From the NCBI RefSeq assembly GCF_008711325.1, contig NZ_VXDB01000021.1:1-64000 (forward strand): 64,000 nt of DNA, given 5' to 3'. How positions within the stretch are numbered: position 1 is the first letter of the stretch; the number at the start of each line of letters is the position of its first letter. Positions 1 to 8,936 of the stretch are shown piece after piece. The translations under genes were made by a program, and so were the position numbers. The notes under the pieces are model-generated. The model saw only the letters and a program-made list of their open reading frames with translations. It did not search any database and was not told the origin of the DNA. The DNA is from Roseibium sediminis. GTDB taxonomy: Bacteria > Pseudomonadota > Alphaproteobacteria > Rhizobiales > Stappiaceae.

Positions 1-2
1 CC

Positions 3-1025
3 CAGGCTAATCATGCACTAACATTCAAACTGGACCGCTTAGGTGGGGCTGATCATAAGGCTCCTCTAAATTTCACCCAAGTAGATGCTCGGCATAACAT
101 GCTCACGCATGAAAATATCAGGCTGAGGAGAACATTCCCGTGGTCGCATTCCATCAGAAAAATTCTCTATGCCGATCGTCCGGTTCCTTTTTCGAGAGAT
201 CATCTGTTTATTGGGTCAGACTATGGTGGAAACCACAAAGGAAGCGCTTTTAATACCTACGCCTACTTATTGGTAAACGGGGAGCATTCCGATTGGGTTT
301 CCCATCTGAGAGTTATTAGATCCAAGCACCTTAAAGACGGTCGAAGAATGTCTTTTAAGAGACTGAGCGATCCAGAACGCCAAGTTGCCCTTGTCCCTTT
401 TCTCGAAGCAGCAGACGTCCTCAATGGGCATTTGGTCGTTTTCGCAATTGACAAGTCTGTTCGCTTGTATCCCACAAAAAAGGCAGATCTGGCGGAATGG
501 AAATCTATTCTTGGATTATCGGCCAAATGGAACTCGAGAGCATTTGAAACTGCATTCTTAAAAACACATCTTTTTACAATTCTCTTAGCTCAATGGGCAT
601 CACGACACACTGATATCACTTGGATTTCCGATCAGGATGAGTTTGTAGCAAATGATTATCGATTAGATGACATTCAACAATTAGCTGCACGGCTACATTC
701 CCTTTATATCCGACAACCAATGGGGACCTTTGCTATGAATACAACAGAAATTGATGGCTTTGGTCTTATGTTAGAAGATCTGGTTGCAATCCCAGATTTG
801 GCGGCAGGAATGATTGCTGAGATTTGCAGTCACCTCAAAAAAGAAGCAACCTGGCCTAATCTCTCACAGCAGAAGACATTACAAGATGATCAAGCAAGGC
901 CAAAATCAGAGCTGCTAGCAGACTGGTTTTGGTATAAGCACGCGCGATTGAGCCGAACCTGTATCGTGATTGACAAAATCTTAGAACAGCTTCGCGTATT
1001 CCGAATGGATAAACTCGACGTTTGA
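3..1025 (+). CDS. Hypothetical protein, 5' end probably outside window; possible DUF3800/RNase-H-like
   Basis: The frame is open from base 3 with no stop. The first in-window ATG (base 99) may therefore be internal, and the gene probably starts to the left. Acidic residues sit in blocks that recall the RNase-H-like DUF3800 fold: SDYGG after a beta-strand, FAIDKS, WISDQDE, and a late EDLVAIPDLAAG stretch. This is a resemblance from memory, not a search result. The gene is clearly more AT-rich, with A/T-ending codons, than everything downstream, which suggests acquisition. It converges with the small gene at 1034-1246, leaving only 8 bp between them. Function is unknown. DUF3800 proteins are often found in mobile or defence regions. 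Confidence 0.6.
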   Translation, partial: QANHALTFKLDRLGGADHKAPLNFTQVDARHNMLTHENIRLRRTFPWSHSIRKILYADRPVPFSRDHLFIGSDYGGNHKGSAFNTYAYLLVNGEHSDWVSHLRVIRSKHLKDGRRMSFKRLSDPERQVALVPFLEAADVLNGHLVVFAIDKSVRLYPTKKADLAEWKSILGLSAKWNSRAFETAFLKTHLFTILLAQWASRHTDITWISDQDEFVANDYRLDDIQQLAARLHSLYIRQPMGTFAMNTTEIDGFGLMLEDLVAIPDLAAGMIAEICSHLKKEATWPNLSQQKTLQDDQARPKSELLADWFWYKHARLSRTCIVIDKILEQLRVFRMDKLDV

Positions 1026-1033
1026 CTATCCAC

Positions 1034-1246
1034 TTAGTATTCTTCGCCTAGAAAGACATCACGAAAAAGCGGAGCCTTGCTCCCACAGATTGATAAACCA
1101 GCCGCATAATCCTCCGGCCCGAGCGTAAAGACCGTTTCCCCACCACGGTTCAGGTTGACGTCGCCGGATCTCTCATAGCTTACCCGTTCGCAAAACCAGT
1201 CGGTCTGTTCGCCATCTTGGCTGATAGCCTGGACAAGCAAGCTCAT
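1034..1246 (-). CDS. Small hypothetical protein (70 aa)
   Basis: I do not recognise the family. The predicted protein is soluble and acidic, with no signal peptide or membrane segment and two cysteines. The ATG is preceded by GGAG at about 8 nt (GGAGTGTGAAAC-ATG), which supports translation. It is transcribed in the same direction as the cus operon and lies downstream of it, but the roughly 150 bp gap holds inverted repeats, so it may be a separate unit. It could also be a spurious frame. Confidence 0.45.
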   Translation of the reverse strand: MSLLVQAISQDGEQTDWFCERVSYERSGDVNLNRGGETVFTLGPEDYAAGLSICGSKAPLFRDVFLGEEY

Positions 1247-1326
1247 GTTTCACACTCCGACTGGTTGGTTTTTGAATGGCCATAAAGGCCGGTTAAACGC
1301 CGCTTAAATCGGCACGAAGTCACCTT

Positions 1327-1384
1327 CCTTCGTCAACGAAGGCAGCCTTGAGGCACCTCCCGGGCAAGTGTGCTCCGGGAGGTG
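1327..1384 (-). terminator. Two inverted repeats after cusF; weak terminator candidate
   Basis: Bases 1354-1363 (CACCTCCCGG) pair with 1375-1384 (CCGGGAGGTG), a 10 bp stem with an 11 nt loop starting 13 nt beyond the cusF stop. A second short stem, CCTTCG-TCAA-CGAAGG, lies at 1327-1342. Neither is followed by a clear T-run on the minus strand, so intrinsic termination is uncertain. Confidence 0.35.
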
Positions 1385-1396
1385 GCCGTGGATAGA

Positions 1397-1738
1397 TCAG
1401 TTTGGCATCATTGCCCCGATGGAATAGAGGCCATCACCACCCTTCACCAGCATAAGAGTGACGCTGTCTCCTGGCTTGATATCGCCCATCATTTGAGCGT
1501 CTTCGAGCACGGGCATGTCCATGGTCATGGCTGGCCAACCAATTTCCGGGATCGGGTCATGACTGACATTTGCCGTGCCGGTCCCGATTGAATTGACGAC
1601 CGCCTTTGCATGTACGGCGGCCTCCATCTGCTCGGAGCTCATATGCATGTTGGAATGGTCCATGCCATGAGTTGTCTGGGCCTGTGCGACCGGCAGGGCT
1701 GCCAAGGTCAAGAGTGCTGCAAGTGCTATGGTCTTCAT
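1397..1738 (-). CDS. cusF: CusF-like periplasmic copper/silver-binding protein
   Basis: Predicted 113 aa with a Sec signal peptide (residues 1-20, cleaved after AQA) and then one CusF-type small beta-barrel. The metal site is complete: His60, Trp68, Met71 and Met73 in the HDPIPEIGWPAMTM region match the His, cation-pi Trp and two Met ligands of E. coli CusF. The linker is rich in His and Met. I chose the ATG at 1738 over an in-frame GTG at 1747 because it gives a normal signal peptide. It is the last gene of the operon, 40 bp after cusA. The family passes Cu(I)/Ag(I) to the CusB-CusA pump. Confidence 0.9.
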   Translation of the reverse strand: MKTIALAALLTLAALPVAQAQTTHGMDHSNMHMSSEQMEAAVHAKAVVNSIGTGTANVSHDPIPEIGWPAMTMDMPVLEDAQMMGDIKPGDSVTLMLVKGGDGLYSIGAMMPN

Positions 1739-1778
1739 GAGTTTCACTTCTTTCTCTGATCCAGGTGGAGTGACGAGG

Positions 1779-4700
1779 TTACTCGGCTGGTTGGACCAGG
1801 CCGATGGCTGGGGCGCTTGCCTTCAATTCCCGATTCACGCGGGGCAGGGCGAGACGCTTCCAGATCACGAAAATTGCCGGAATGACAAAAAGGGTAAGCA
1901 GGGTGGCTGTGGCCATTCCTCCAACCATCGGGGCGGCGATCCGCTGCATGATCTCCGATCCCGTTCCGTCTCCGTACATGATGGGGATCAGGCCGGCGAA
2001 GATTGTCGCAACGGTCATCACCTTCGGTCGCACCCGCAGGAGTGCACCTTCAAAGACGACATCCTCGACATCTTGAAGGGTCATGTCACGGGTTTCACTT
2101 CCGGCCTGTTTCTTTCGCTTTTCCCAGGCAAGGTTCAGGTAGAGCAACATTACGATCGCCGTTTCGACGGCAACGCCGGCAAGTGCGATGAAGCCGACGA
2201 TGACGGCCACGGACATGTCGAAGCTGAGGTACCAGAGGAACCATACCCCTCCGGCGAGAGCCACAGGCAGGGCGGCCAGGATGATCCCCACTTCGATGAC
2301 CCGGTTGAAGGTCATGAACAACATCAAGGTGATGATCAAAAGGGTGGCCGGTGCCACCAGTTTGAGCCGTTCTTGCATCCGCTCGATGTATTCATACTGA
2401 CCTGACCAGGAAATTGAATAGCCCGGCGGAAGCTGGACATTCTCGGCAACTATCTGCCTTGCCTCATCCACATAACCACCAAGGTCACGCCCGGTGATGT
2501 CAATGAAGACGAACCCGGTCCGTCTGGCATTTTCTGAGCGGATCATGCCCGGTCCGTCGACGACCTTGATCTCAGCAAGCGCCCCGAGTGGAATGTGAGC
2601 ACCGGAGGGGGTGACGACCGGGAGGTCTCTCAAACGCTCCGGACTGTTACGCCAATCCTGCGGGTATCTCAGATTGATCGGAAAGCGTTCCTGGCCCTCA
2701 ACGGACTCAGAGATCTGCATTCCTCCAATCGCAATCTGAACCACATCCTGAATATCGCGTACGCTCATCATGAAGCGGGCAGCGGCGTCCCGATTGACAT
2801 CGATTTCAATGAACCTGCCGCCAACGGGTCGTTCCGCATAGGCCGAGGCGGTTCCTGTAATGTCGGCAACCGCAGCTTCGATCTCGATACCGATCTGCTC
2901 GATAACGCGAAGGTCCGTTCCGGTGATCTTGACACCAACTGGCGTCTTGATGCCGGTGGCCAACATGTCAATCCGGTTCTTGATGGGCTGGATCCAGACA
3001 TTCGTCACGCCAGGGATTTGGACAACCCTGTCCAGTTCGTTGCGAATGCTCTCCATCGTCATTCCCGGTCGCCATTCGGACTTGGGTTTCAACTGGATGG
3101 TGGTCTCGATCATCGTGAGGGGCGCCGGATCAGTGGCTGTCTCCGCGCGGCCCAGCTTCCCGTGAACGGTCAACACTTCAGGCACTGTCGCGATGAGGCG
3201 GTCCGACTGTTGGAGCACCTCACGAGCCTTGCCGATGGACACACCGGGATAAAGTGAGGGCATGTAGAGGAAGTCGCCCTCGTTCAACTCCGGCATGAAC
3301 TCGGTGCCGATCCGTTGCAGGGGCCACCACATGGAAGCGACCAGCATTGCGGCCAGCAATGTGGTTGCCCACGGCCAGGCGACAGCAGCGTCCAGAAAAG
3401 GGCGATAGAGCCAGATTACAAGTCGATTCAGCGGGTTCTTGTTCTCCGGCAGAATTCGCCCGCGAACGAAGTATCCCATCAGAACCGGAACGAGCGTGAT
3501 TGACAAGATGGCCGCTGCCGCCATCGCGTAAGTCTTCGTGAAGGCAAGTGGCTTGAACAAGCGCCCTTCCTGACTTTCCAGCACGAAGACAGGCATGAAG
3601 CTCACAGTGATGATGGCGAGTGAGAAGAACAGGGCTGGGCCGACTTCTGACGCGCACTCGCCAACGATCCGCCACCGGTTCTCGTTGGTCAGCTTTTCGT
3701 GCTCGAGGCGACGGTGCATGGCCTCGATCATCACGATTGCCGCGTCCACCATCGCGCCAATGGCGATGGCTATGCCGCCGAGCGACATGATGTTCGCGTT
3801 CACGCCTTGCAGCTTCATGATGATGAAGGCTGCTGCAATGCCCAGGGGAAGAGATACAAGGATGACCAGAGACGAGCGAAGATGCAGCAGGAAGGCTGCG
3901 CAGACCAGAACAACGACAATGAACTCCTCGGTCAACTTCTTCTCAAGGTTTTCAATTGCGCGTTCAATGACACCGGACCGGTCGTACGTGGTCACAAATT
4001 CGATGCCTTCCGGAAGACTGCTGCGAAGCTCTTTGATGCGGGCCTCGACGGCCTTGATGGTCGCAAGGGCATTGCCACCCCAACGCAAAATCACGACGCC
4101 GCCAACCGCGTCGCCTTCGCCGCCGAATTCTCCAACGCCTCGCCGCATTTCCGGTCCCAGGCGTATGTCGGCAATGTCTCCAAGAGTGATGGCCGCTCCG
4201 CGCTCATTCACCATCAACGGTGCTTTTGCGAGGTCCGCAAGTTCATCAACATATCCTGTTGAGCGGACCATAAATTCCGCTTCACCCATTTCGATGACGC
4301 TGCCGCCGGTTTCCCGGTTTGCTGCCTGGATCGCGGTGCGGATCTGGGGCAGGGTGATGTCATAGGCCCTCAGCTTGTTCGGATCGACAATGACCTGATA
4401 CTGCTTGACCATGCCGCCAATGGTGGCAACCTCTGCCACTCCGTCGATGGTTTGCAGCTCGTATTTCAGGAACCAGTCCTGAAATGCGCGAAGTTGCGAA
4501 AGGTCATGTTTGCCGGTGCGGTCAATCAGGGCGTACTGATATATCCAGCCCACCCCTGTCGCATCTGGCCCCAATTGCGGTGATACGCCATCGGGCAGGT
4601 TCGCGGTGATCTGGCCTAGATATTCCAGAACTCTGGTTCTCGCCCAATAGAGATCGGTACCGTCCTCGAACACGATGTAGACATAGCTGTCGCCGAAGAA

Positions 4701-4958
4701 GGAGAACCCGCGAACATCGCTTGCTCCCGGCACGGCCAGCATCGCGCTCGCCAACGGAAAGGTAATCTGGTCCTCAACAACTTGCGGGGCCTGACCCGGA
4801 TAGGGTGTGCGGACGATGACCTGGACATCAGACAGATCCGGGATCGCATCGACCGGCGTTTCCCGAACAGCCCAAATGCCCGCGACCGCCATCATGGCGG
4901 CGAGCGCCAGTATGATGACCCGGTTGGCGATGGAGGCGCGGATGATGGCTGGTATCAT
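1779..4958 (-). CDS. cusA: CusA-type heavy-metal RND efflux pump (Cu+/Ag+)
   Basis: Predicted 1059 aa, normal length for an HME-RND inner-membrane transporter. It has TM1 at the N-terminus, the TM4 motif GAMVDAAIVMIE with its proton-relay Asp, and two large periplasmic loops. The three methionines that clamp Cu(I)/Ag(I) in E. coli CusA have clear equivalents in LYMPS, RPGMTM and RIDMLATGIK. This favours monovalent metal over the Zn/Co/Ni of CzcA. The start is ATG 4958, which overlaps the cusB stop as TGATG with GGAG 7 nt upstream. An in-frame GTG at 4961 is too close to that ribosome site. The window holds no CusC outer-membrane partner. Confidence 0.95.
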   Translation of the reverse strand: MIPAIIRASIANRVIILALAAMMAVAGIWAVRETPVDAIPDLSDVQVIVRTPYPGQAPQVVEDQITFPLASAMLAVPGASDVRGFSFFGDSYVYIVFEDGTDLYWARTRVLEYLGQITANLPDGVSPQLGPDATGVGWIYQYALIDRTGKHDLSQLRAFQDWFLKYELQTIDGVAEVATIGGMVKQYQVIVDPNKLRAYDITLPQIRTAIQAANRETGGSVIEMGEAEFMVRSTGYVDELADLAKAPLMVNERGAAITLGDIADIRLGPEMRRGVGEFGGEGDAVGGVVILRWGGNALATIKAVEARIKELRSSLPEGIEFVTTYDRSGVIERAIENLEKKLTEEFIVVVLVCAAFLLHLRSSLVILVSLPLGIAAAFIIMKLQGVNANIMSLGGIAIAIGAMVDAAIVMIEAMHRRLEHEKLTNENRWRIVGECASEVGPALFFSLAIITVSFMPVFVLESQEGRLFKPLAFTKTYAMAAAAILSITLVPVLMGYFVRGRILPENKNPLNRLVIWLYRPFLDAAVAWPWATTLLAAMLVASMWWPLQRIGTEFMPELNEGDFLYMPSLYPGVSIGKAREVLQQSDRLIATVPEVLTVHGKLGRAETATDPAPLTMIETTIQLKPKSEWRPGMTMESIRNELDRVVQIPGVTNVWIQPIKNRIDMLATGIKTPVGVKITGTDLRVIEQIGIEIEAAVADITGTASAYAERPVGGRFIEIDVNRDAAARFMMSVRDIQDVVQIAIGGMQISESVEGQERFPINLRYPQDWRNSPERLRDLPVVTPSGAHIPLGALAEIKVVDGPGMIRSENARRTGFVFIDITGRDLGGYVDEARQIVAENVQLPPGYSISWSGQYEYIERMQERLKLVAPATLLIITLMLFMTFNRVIEVGIILAALPVALAGGVWFLWYLSFDMSVAVIVGFIALAGVAVETAIVMLLYLNLAWEKRKKQAGSETRDMTLQDVEDVVFEGALLRVRPKVMTVATIFAGLIPIMYGDGTGSEIMQRIAAPMVGGMATATLLTLFVIPAIFVIWKRLALPRVNRELKASAPAIGLVQPAE

Positions 4959-7147
4959 CACATTGCTCCTTCAGACCGGATCCCGACAAGTGTCATGGAA
5001 AAATCCGGATTGCGCCGAAACTGGAGTGTAACCTCTCGATTAAGCGGCAGACTTGACGGTTCAAGTGCCGTGTCGACTGGAAAGTCCATCGTCATTCCGG
5101 GCATTCCGATTTCTGTCATCGGGCCATGCGTAACGTTTGCGGTTCTTGTGGCGTCCTCTATGTGATTTATGGTGCCGCGCACCTCCATGGGAGGCATTTC
5201 CGGTTCGACTTTCGCCAGAACCATGGTCAATCCGTCTGGCCGTTCGAAGGTCAGCGTAGCCTTGGCTGCGAGCGGCAGAGATTGGAGGTCAAGCCCATCC
5301 TCGACTTCAAAGGCCATCGTCATTCCCGGCATTCCGATCTCGGTGATCGGCCCGTGAGTGATGGTAGCCTTGCCCGTATTCGCATCGATGGCATCGATTG
5401 TTCCCACCACCATAATTGGCGGGGATACTTTTGGTTCTTTCTTCTGCGGTGTTGGGGCTGAAGGTTCTGAGGTACTTACTTTGCGCACTGCAATGATTGA
5501 GAAGAGGCCGCGGTCGTCCTTGGACAGATCAAATTCGACAGGTTCATTCAGCGGCACGGAGGCCGGATCAAAACCTGCTATTTCAAGGTCCATCTGCATG
5601 GCAGGCCATCCGAGTTCAGGAATGGGGCCATGATCCATGGAAAGTTTGCCGTCCTGGGTGACCGCAAGCACCTTTCCCTGACCGGTTGCGGCGATGCCGT
5701 CATCGCTGCCCAGTTCAATCAAACCGAGCAGACCGTCGGCGCCGCGGGCAGCACGAAAGCTGACCTGTTGACCTTCAGTCAGTCGCTCCAGGGAAACGTC
5801 GGCCTTGATCTGAAAGCGGGATGTCATCGCTGGCCAGTCGAGACTTTCCAGAACATCATGGCGAATGGTCGCGATGCGATTGGAGCGATCAAGTGCGATC
5901 AACTCCCCGGTTCCGCGTGCCGGTGTGTCACCGGTCGGGGCCATGCGCATCAATCCGGCGCTTAGTGCACTTTCGCTGTCGATCAGAAACTGTGCCGAAG
6001 CAACAACTTCCTCGCCCGGCGCGAGGCCCTGGACGACTTCGGTGCGCCCTCCTTCGCCAAAGTCGTCGCGCAGACCCGTTGTAATCAGGCGCGGTTTGAA
6101 GGTTCCTTCACCTGTCTTGATTATTACCCTTTCGGCTCCTCCCGTGCGGATGACTGCCTCGGTTGGGACCGTGACAGCTGTGCGTGTCTCGTTTGGCACC
6201 AGCGTGACATTGCCGAACATGTTTGGACGAAGATGTTCGTCCGCATTGTCGAAGCGAAGGCGAACGGGAAGTGTTCGGGTTTTTGCGTCGAGTGCAGGAT
6301 AAATGTAGTCGATTTTGCCTTCAAAGGTCTGTCCTGGAAGGTGCTCGAACCGGGCAATTGCTCTCATGTCCAGAGACAGCCGGGCGATATCGCGTTCAAA
6401 AACGTCGACGATCAGCCAAACCTCGTTAAGCTCGGTGATCGACATGGCCTGATTGCCGGGTTGCAAGAACATGCCATCTGCGGCACTCAAAGCAATCACG
6501 ACCCCGTCACGTGGTGCTACGATCTGGATTCTTCGCGCGATTTCGCCGGATTTCTCGATCTCTGCAATCTGTTCCTCGGAAGCACCATGGCTGCGCAATT
6601 TGTTGCGGGCAGCTTCCTGAGGCAGTCCATTTTCATTCTTCAATGAGCGGAGAAAGTCGAAGGTGGCGACACCGAACTCGGGAGAGAACAGCTCAAAAAG
6701 CACCTGTCCCTTTTTAACCTGATCTCCAACGGCCCTTACGTTGAGGGTCTCAATCCACCCGTCGACGCGAGTGTGAACATGGCTTGTCAGGTGTTCGTCA
6801 TAGCCCACGAAGCCCACGGTTTCGATCTTCTGCGAAATCTCAGCAACCTGTGACAGAGCCGTGCGTACGCCAATCGCGTTGATCTCCGCCGCAGACAGCT
6901 TCACCTCTGACGGGTCACCTGAGGGCTCCTGTCCGGCATAGACCGGAATCAGATCCATTCCCATGGGTGATTTGCCGGGACCCGGTTGGCGAAAGTTGGG
7001 GTCCATTGGGGCTACCCAATAGAGAATTTCAGCATCTTTCGATGCTGATTGGTCCGACGGATTTAGATATAGGCGCTCAAGAAACACCCCACCTGCCACA
7101 CCACCGGCAAGAGTGAGAATGCTGAGCGCTGTGTAGCGTCCACGCAT
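4958..7147 (-). CDS. cusB: CusB-type periplasmic adaptor with four C-terminal CusF-like domains
   Basis: Predicted 729 aa, nearly twice the usual length of about 400. Order: N-terminal membrane anchor or signal (residues 5-22); heavy-metal-binding segment (43-70, YWVAPMDP to SPMGMDLIPVY); lipoyl/hairpin/beta-barrel adaptor core (about 90-400); then four CusF-like repeats near 411-478, 486-556, 578-647 and 655-727. Ligand sets: repeat 2 is complete (His506, Trp514, Met517, Met519). Repeats 3 and 4 have Met where CusF has Trp (His598/Met606/Met609/Met611 and His674/Met682/Met685/Met687). Repeat 1 keeps His430, Trp438 and Met441 but has Ser443 at the last Met position. The start is ATG 7147 with an AGAGG ribosome site; a longer upstream frame exists but lacks a secretion signal. 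Confidence 0.93.
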   Translation of the reverse strand: MRGRYTALSILTLAGGVAGGVFLERLYLNPSDQSASKDAEILYWVAPMDPNFRQPGPGKSPMGMDLIPVYAGQEPSGDPSEVKLSAAEINAIGVRTALSQVAEISQKIETVGFVGYDEHLTSHVHTRVDGWIETLNVRAVGDQVKKGQVLFELFSPEFGVATFDFLRSLKNENGLPQEAARNKLRSHGASEEQIAEIEKSGEIARRIQIVAPRDGVVIALSAADGMFLQPGNQAMSITELNEVWLIVDVFERDIARLSLDMRAIARFEHLPGQTFEGKIDYIYPALDAKTRTLPVRLRFDNADEHLRPNMFGNVTLVPNETRTAVTVPTEAVIRTGGAERVIIKTGEGTFKPRLITTGLRDDFGEGGRTEVVQGLAPGEEVVASAQFLIDSESALSAGLMRMAPTGDTPARGTGELIALDRSNRIATIRHDVLESLDWPAMTSRFQIKADVSLERLTEGQQVSFRAARGADGLLGLIELGSDDGIAATGQGKVLAVTQDGKLSMDHGPIPELGWPAMQMDLEIAGFDPASVPLNEPVEFDLSKDDRGLFSIIAVRKVSTSEPSAPTPQKKEPKVSPPIMVVGTIDAIDANTGKATITHGPITEIGMPGMTMAFEVEDGLDLQSLPLAAKATLTFERPDGLTMVLAKVEPEMPPMEVRGTINHIEDATRTANVTHGPMTEIGMPGMTMDFPVDTALEPSSLPLNREVTLQFRRNPDFSMTLVGIRSEGAM

Positions 7148-7229
7148 AATAACCTCTGAATTGTTGTCGGCAGAGAACCGGCAACCTGTTGAACAACGAA
7201 AGCCCGCGTAAATCAGCGAGTTGAAGTCG

Positions 7230-7604
7230 TCAGAGGAGGCGAGGGGGGCGTTTGGGGAGGGTGATTTCCGCCGGGAGGAGCGTGTCCGGCGGAGACTGCA
7301 CAAATGTCATTGCCCGCAGGTGCGGTACAAGAGTGCTGGCCGCAATTTCAATGGTATATCCCGCACACAGCGCATCGCCACAGCATGTATCTACTGTTGT
7401 CTGTTCGTGGTCTTGCGAACTAGTAGCAGAACCGTTCCCGGCATGCTCGGCCATCGCGTCGCAGGGCATCATTGCCTCTGTTGCCAAGGCTTCATGGGCG
7501 TCTGCGATTTGATGTTGCATGGGAGAGCGCGCACCAAAAAGCAGTGCAATCGCCAAGAGAAGCGTTGCTGCAAGTCTGCCAAGGTCGCGAGCGTTTTTTA
7601 CCAT
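7230..7604 (-). CDS. Small secreted Cys/His/Met-containing protein, first gene of cus operon
   Basis: Predicted 124 aa with an N-terminal hydrophobic segment (residues 10-24) that looks like a signal peptide or anchor. The mature part has four cysteines (Cys48, Cys74, Cys75, Cys80) and several His and Met residues, which suits periplasmic metal binding. It lies 82 bp upstream of cusB on the same strand and is probably co-transcribed. Small unannotated secreted proteins often lead cus/cop operons, but I cannot name a family. No strong ribosome site is seen before the ATG. Confidence 0.65.
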   Translation of the reverse strand: MVKNARDLGRLAATLLLAIALLFGARSPMQHQIADAHEALATEAMMPCDAMAEHAGNGSATSSQDHEQTTVDTCCGDALCAGYTIEIAASTLVPHLRAMTFVQSPPDTLLPAEITLPKRPPRLL

Positions 7605-7803
7605 GAGGAATCAGATAGCTGGCGGCGCGGAAAATACAAGAGGCATTTCCTCAAACTTCTATTTTGGCCACAAGGTGCATGACCGTCATCTCCGTAAGCA
7701 CACCTTTTTGGGCAATAAAAACATCACGGTTCAGCCATTGGTGCCTCATTCGGCAGTTTGGTCACAAACTTGCGAGGCCTGTGGTATCGCCCGCGCCGAA
7801 GGG

Positions 7804-8118
7804 TCAATCCATATGAAACTGGATGGGCAGCAGATACGGGAAGGACGTTGTGGGGTCGATGTCGATCTTCATGATCGGCCCCATCCATTCCGCCCATTTC
7901 TGATTGACGGGGCAGGTTGCCAAATGCGCCTTGGCTGCTTCCAGGTCATCCGTCTCGAAATACCCGAACAGCGTCAAGCCGTGCCGGAAGATGTTGTAGT
8001 TTGAAATCCCTGCTTTCTTTAGCGTTTCCAGCATCTCTGGCCAGATTTCATCGTGGCGGCGCTTGTATTCTTCTTCATATCCGGGGCGAACTTCCAGGAT
8101 CCAGGCATAGGACGTCAT
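7804..8118 (-). CDS. rhaM: L-rhamnose mutarotase family protein
   Basis: Predicted 104 aa, the usual length of RhaM/RhaU. The N-terminal strand followed by YKRRHDEIWPEM carries the conserved Tyr and His of the family, and the C-terminal half has the expected W-W-rich WAEWMGPIMKIDID stretch. The family interconverts alpha and beta anomers of L-rhamnose and related sugars in the cytoplasm. The ATG overlaps the stop of the preceding isomerase gene by 4 bp, so the two are translationally coupled. It is the last gene of the sugar locus. The true sugar may be another aldose, since no rhamnose kinase or isomerase of the classical pathway is present. Confidence 0.88.
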   Translation of the reverse strand: MTSYAWILEVRPGYEEEYKRRHDEIWPEMLETLKKAGISNYNIFRHGLTLFGYFETDDLEAAKAHLATCPVNQKWAEWMGPIMKIDIDPTTSFPYLLPIQFHMD

Positions 8119-8933
8119 TTTGCAGCCTCCTTCCAGTTCAAATAGCAGTCGCGCAGGGCGATGATTTCGGTCAGCACGTCTTCGAACAAGGTGTTCATGT
8201 AGTCCTGATGAACGGGTTCGATGGACAGGGCGCCCGTGTATCCGGTGTCGCGCAGCGTCCCGAACATGGCCGGAAAATTAAGCGTCCCGTGCGCGAACTT
8301 GGTCTGAAGTGCCCCCATCTTCGCCTGCCGGAGGTGGACATGTGCGGCAAAGGGCGCCAGCGGGTCGACTTCCTCCTGCCGATAGCCAAGGCAGGCGAAA
8401 TGGGAATAGTCCAACGCCAGCTGAATGCCGGTCTTGTCGATCAGACGGCGGACAATCGTCGGAGACTCGGCAAAGGATTGAACATGCGGTTCGATGCAGA
8501 GTTTGGTCTTGAAGCCCCTGGCGAGGGCGACCATTTCGGTGAGGGACTGAACCGACACCCGCTCCGCGTCTTCACGGGATTGACCGGAGTTGACGACACC
8601 CGGAAGAATGAAGACGGAGCCAATTCCTGCACTGTCCGCAAAGGTCAGAACCTGTTCCAGATCCTTCAGGTTTGCGTCAAGGGTGCCGGGTTGGGCAAGG
8701 TTCTGCCCCTCAAGTGACTCCCCGAACAGGTGATAGTAGTTTGGCACGTCAATCTGCAGGCCGCGAACGGTTTCGGCCGCAGCTTTCGGGTCGGAAAGAA
8801 TCTGCTGCTTGTCCAGCGCCGAGCGGTAGAACAAGCCGACATCGAGCGCTCCAATTCCCAGTGCCCTGGATATATCCGCAGCTTCCTGGAGGGTGCATGA
8901 GGGCAGGGACCAGGCGGTCAACGATAGGCGCAT
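8115..8933 (-). CDS. Sugar phosphate isomerase/epimerase-like TIM barrel (AP_endonuc_2)
   Basis: Predicted 272 aa. Metal ligands of the xylose-isomerase-like barrel are visible: Glu in KLCIEPH, Asp/His in LALDYSHF, His in HVHLRQAK and Glu in ALSIEPVHQDY. The family covers sugar isomerases, epimerases, dehydratases and 3-keto-sugar enzymes, so the reaction cannot be set from sequence alone. It follows the Gfo/Idh/MocA gene by 3 bp and overlaps rhaM. Gfo/Idh oxidoreductase plus TIM-barrel epimerase pairs commonly act on the same sugar or cyclitol. Confidence 0.85.
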   Translation of the reverse strand: MRLSLTAWSLPSCTLQEAADISRALGIGALDVGLFYRSALDKQQILSDPKAAAETVRGLQIDVPNYYHLFGESLEGQNLAQPGTLDANLKDLEQVLTFADSAGIGSVFILPGVVNSGQSREDAERVSVQSLTEMVALARGFKTKLCIEPHVQSFAESPTIVRRLIDKTGIQLALDYSHFACLGYRQEEVDPLAPFAAHVHLRQAKMGALQTKFAHGTLNFPAMFGTLRDTGYTGALSIEPVHQDYMNTLFEDVLTEIIALRDCYLNWKEAAK

Positions 8934-8936
8934 GGA

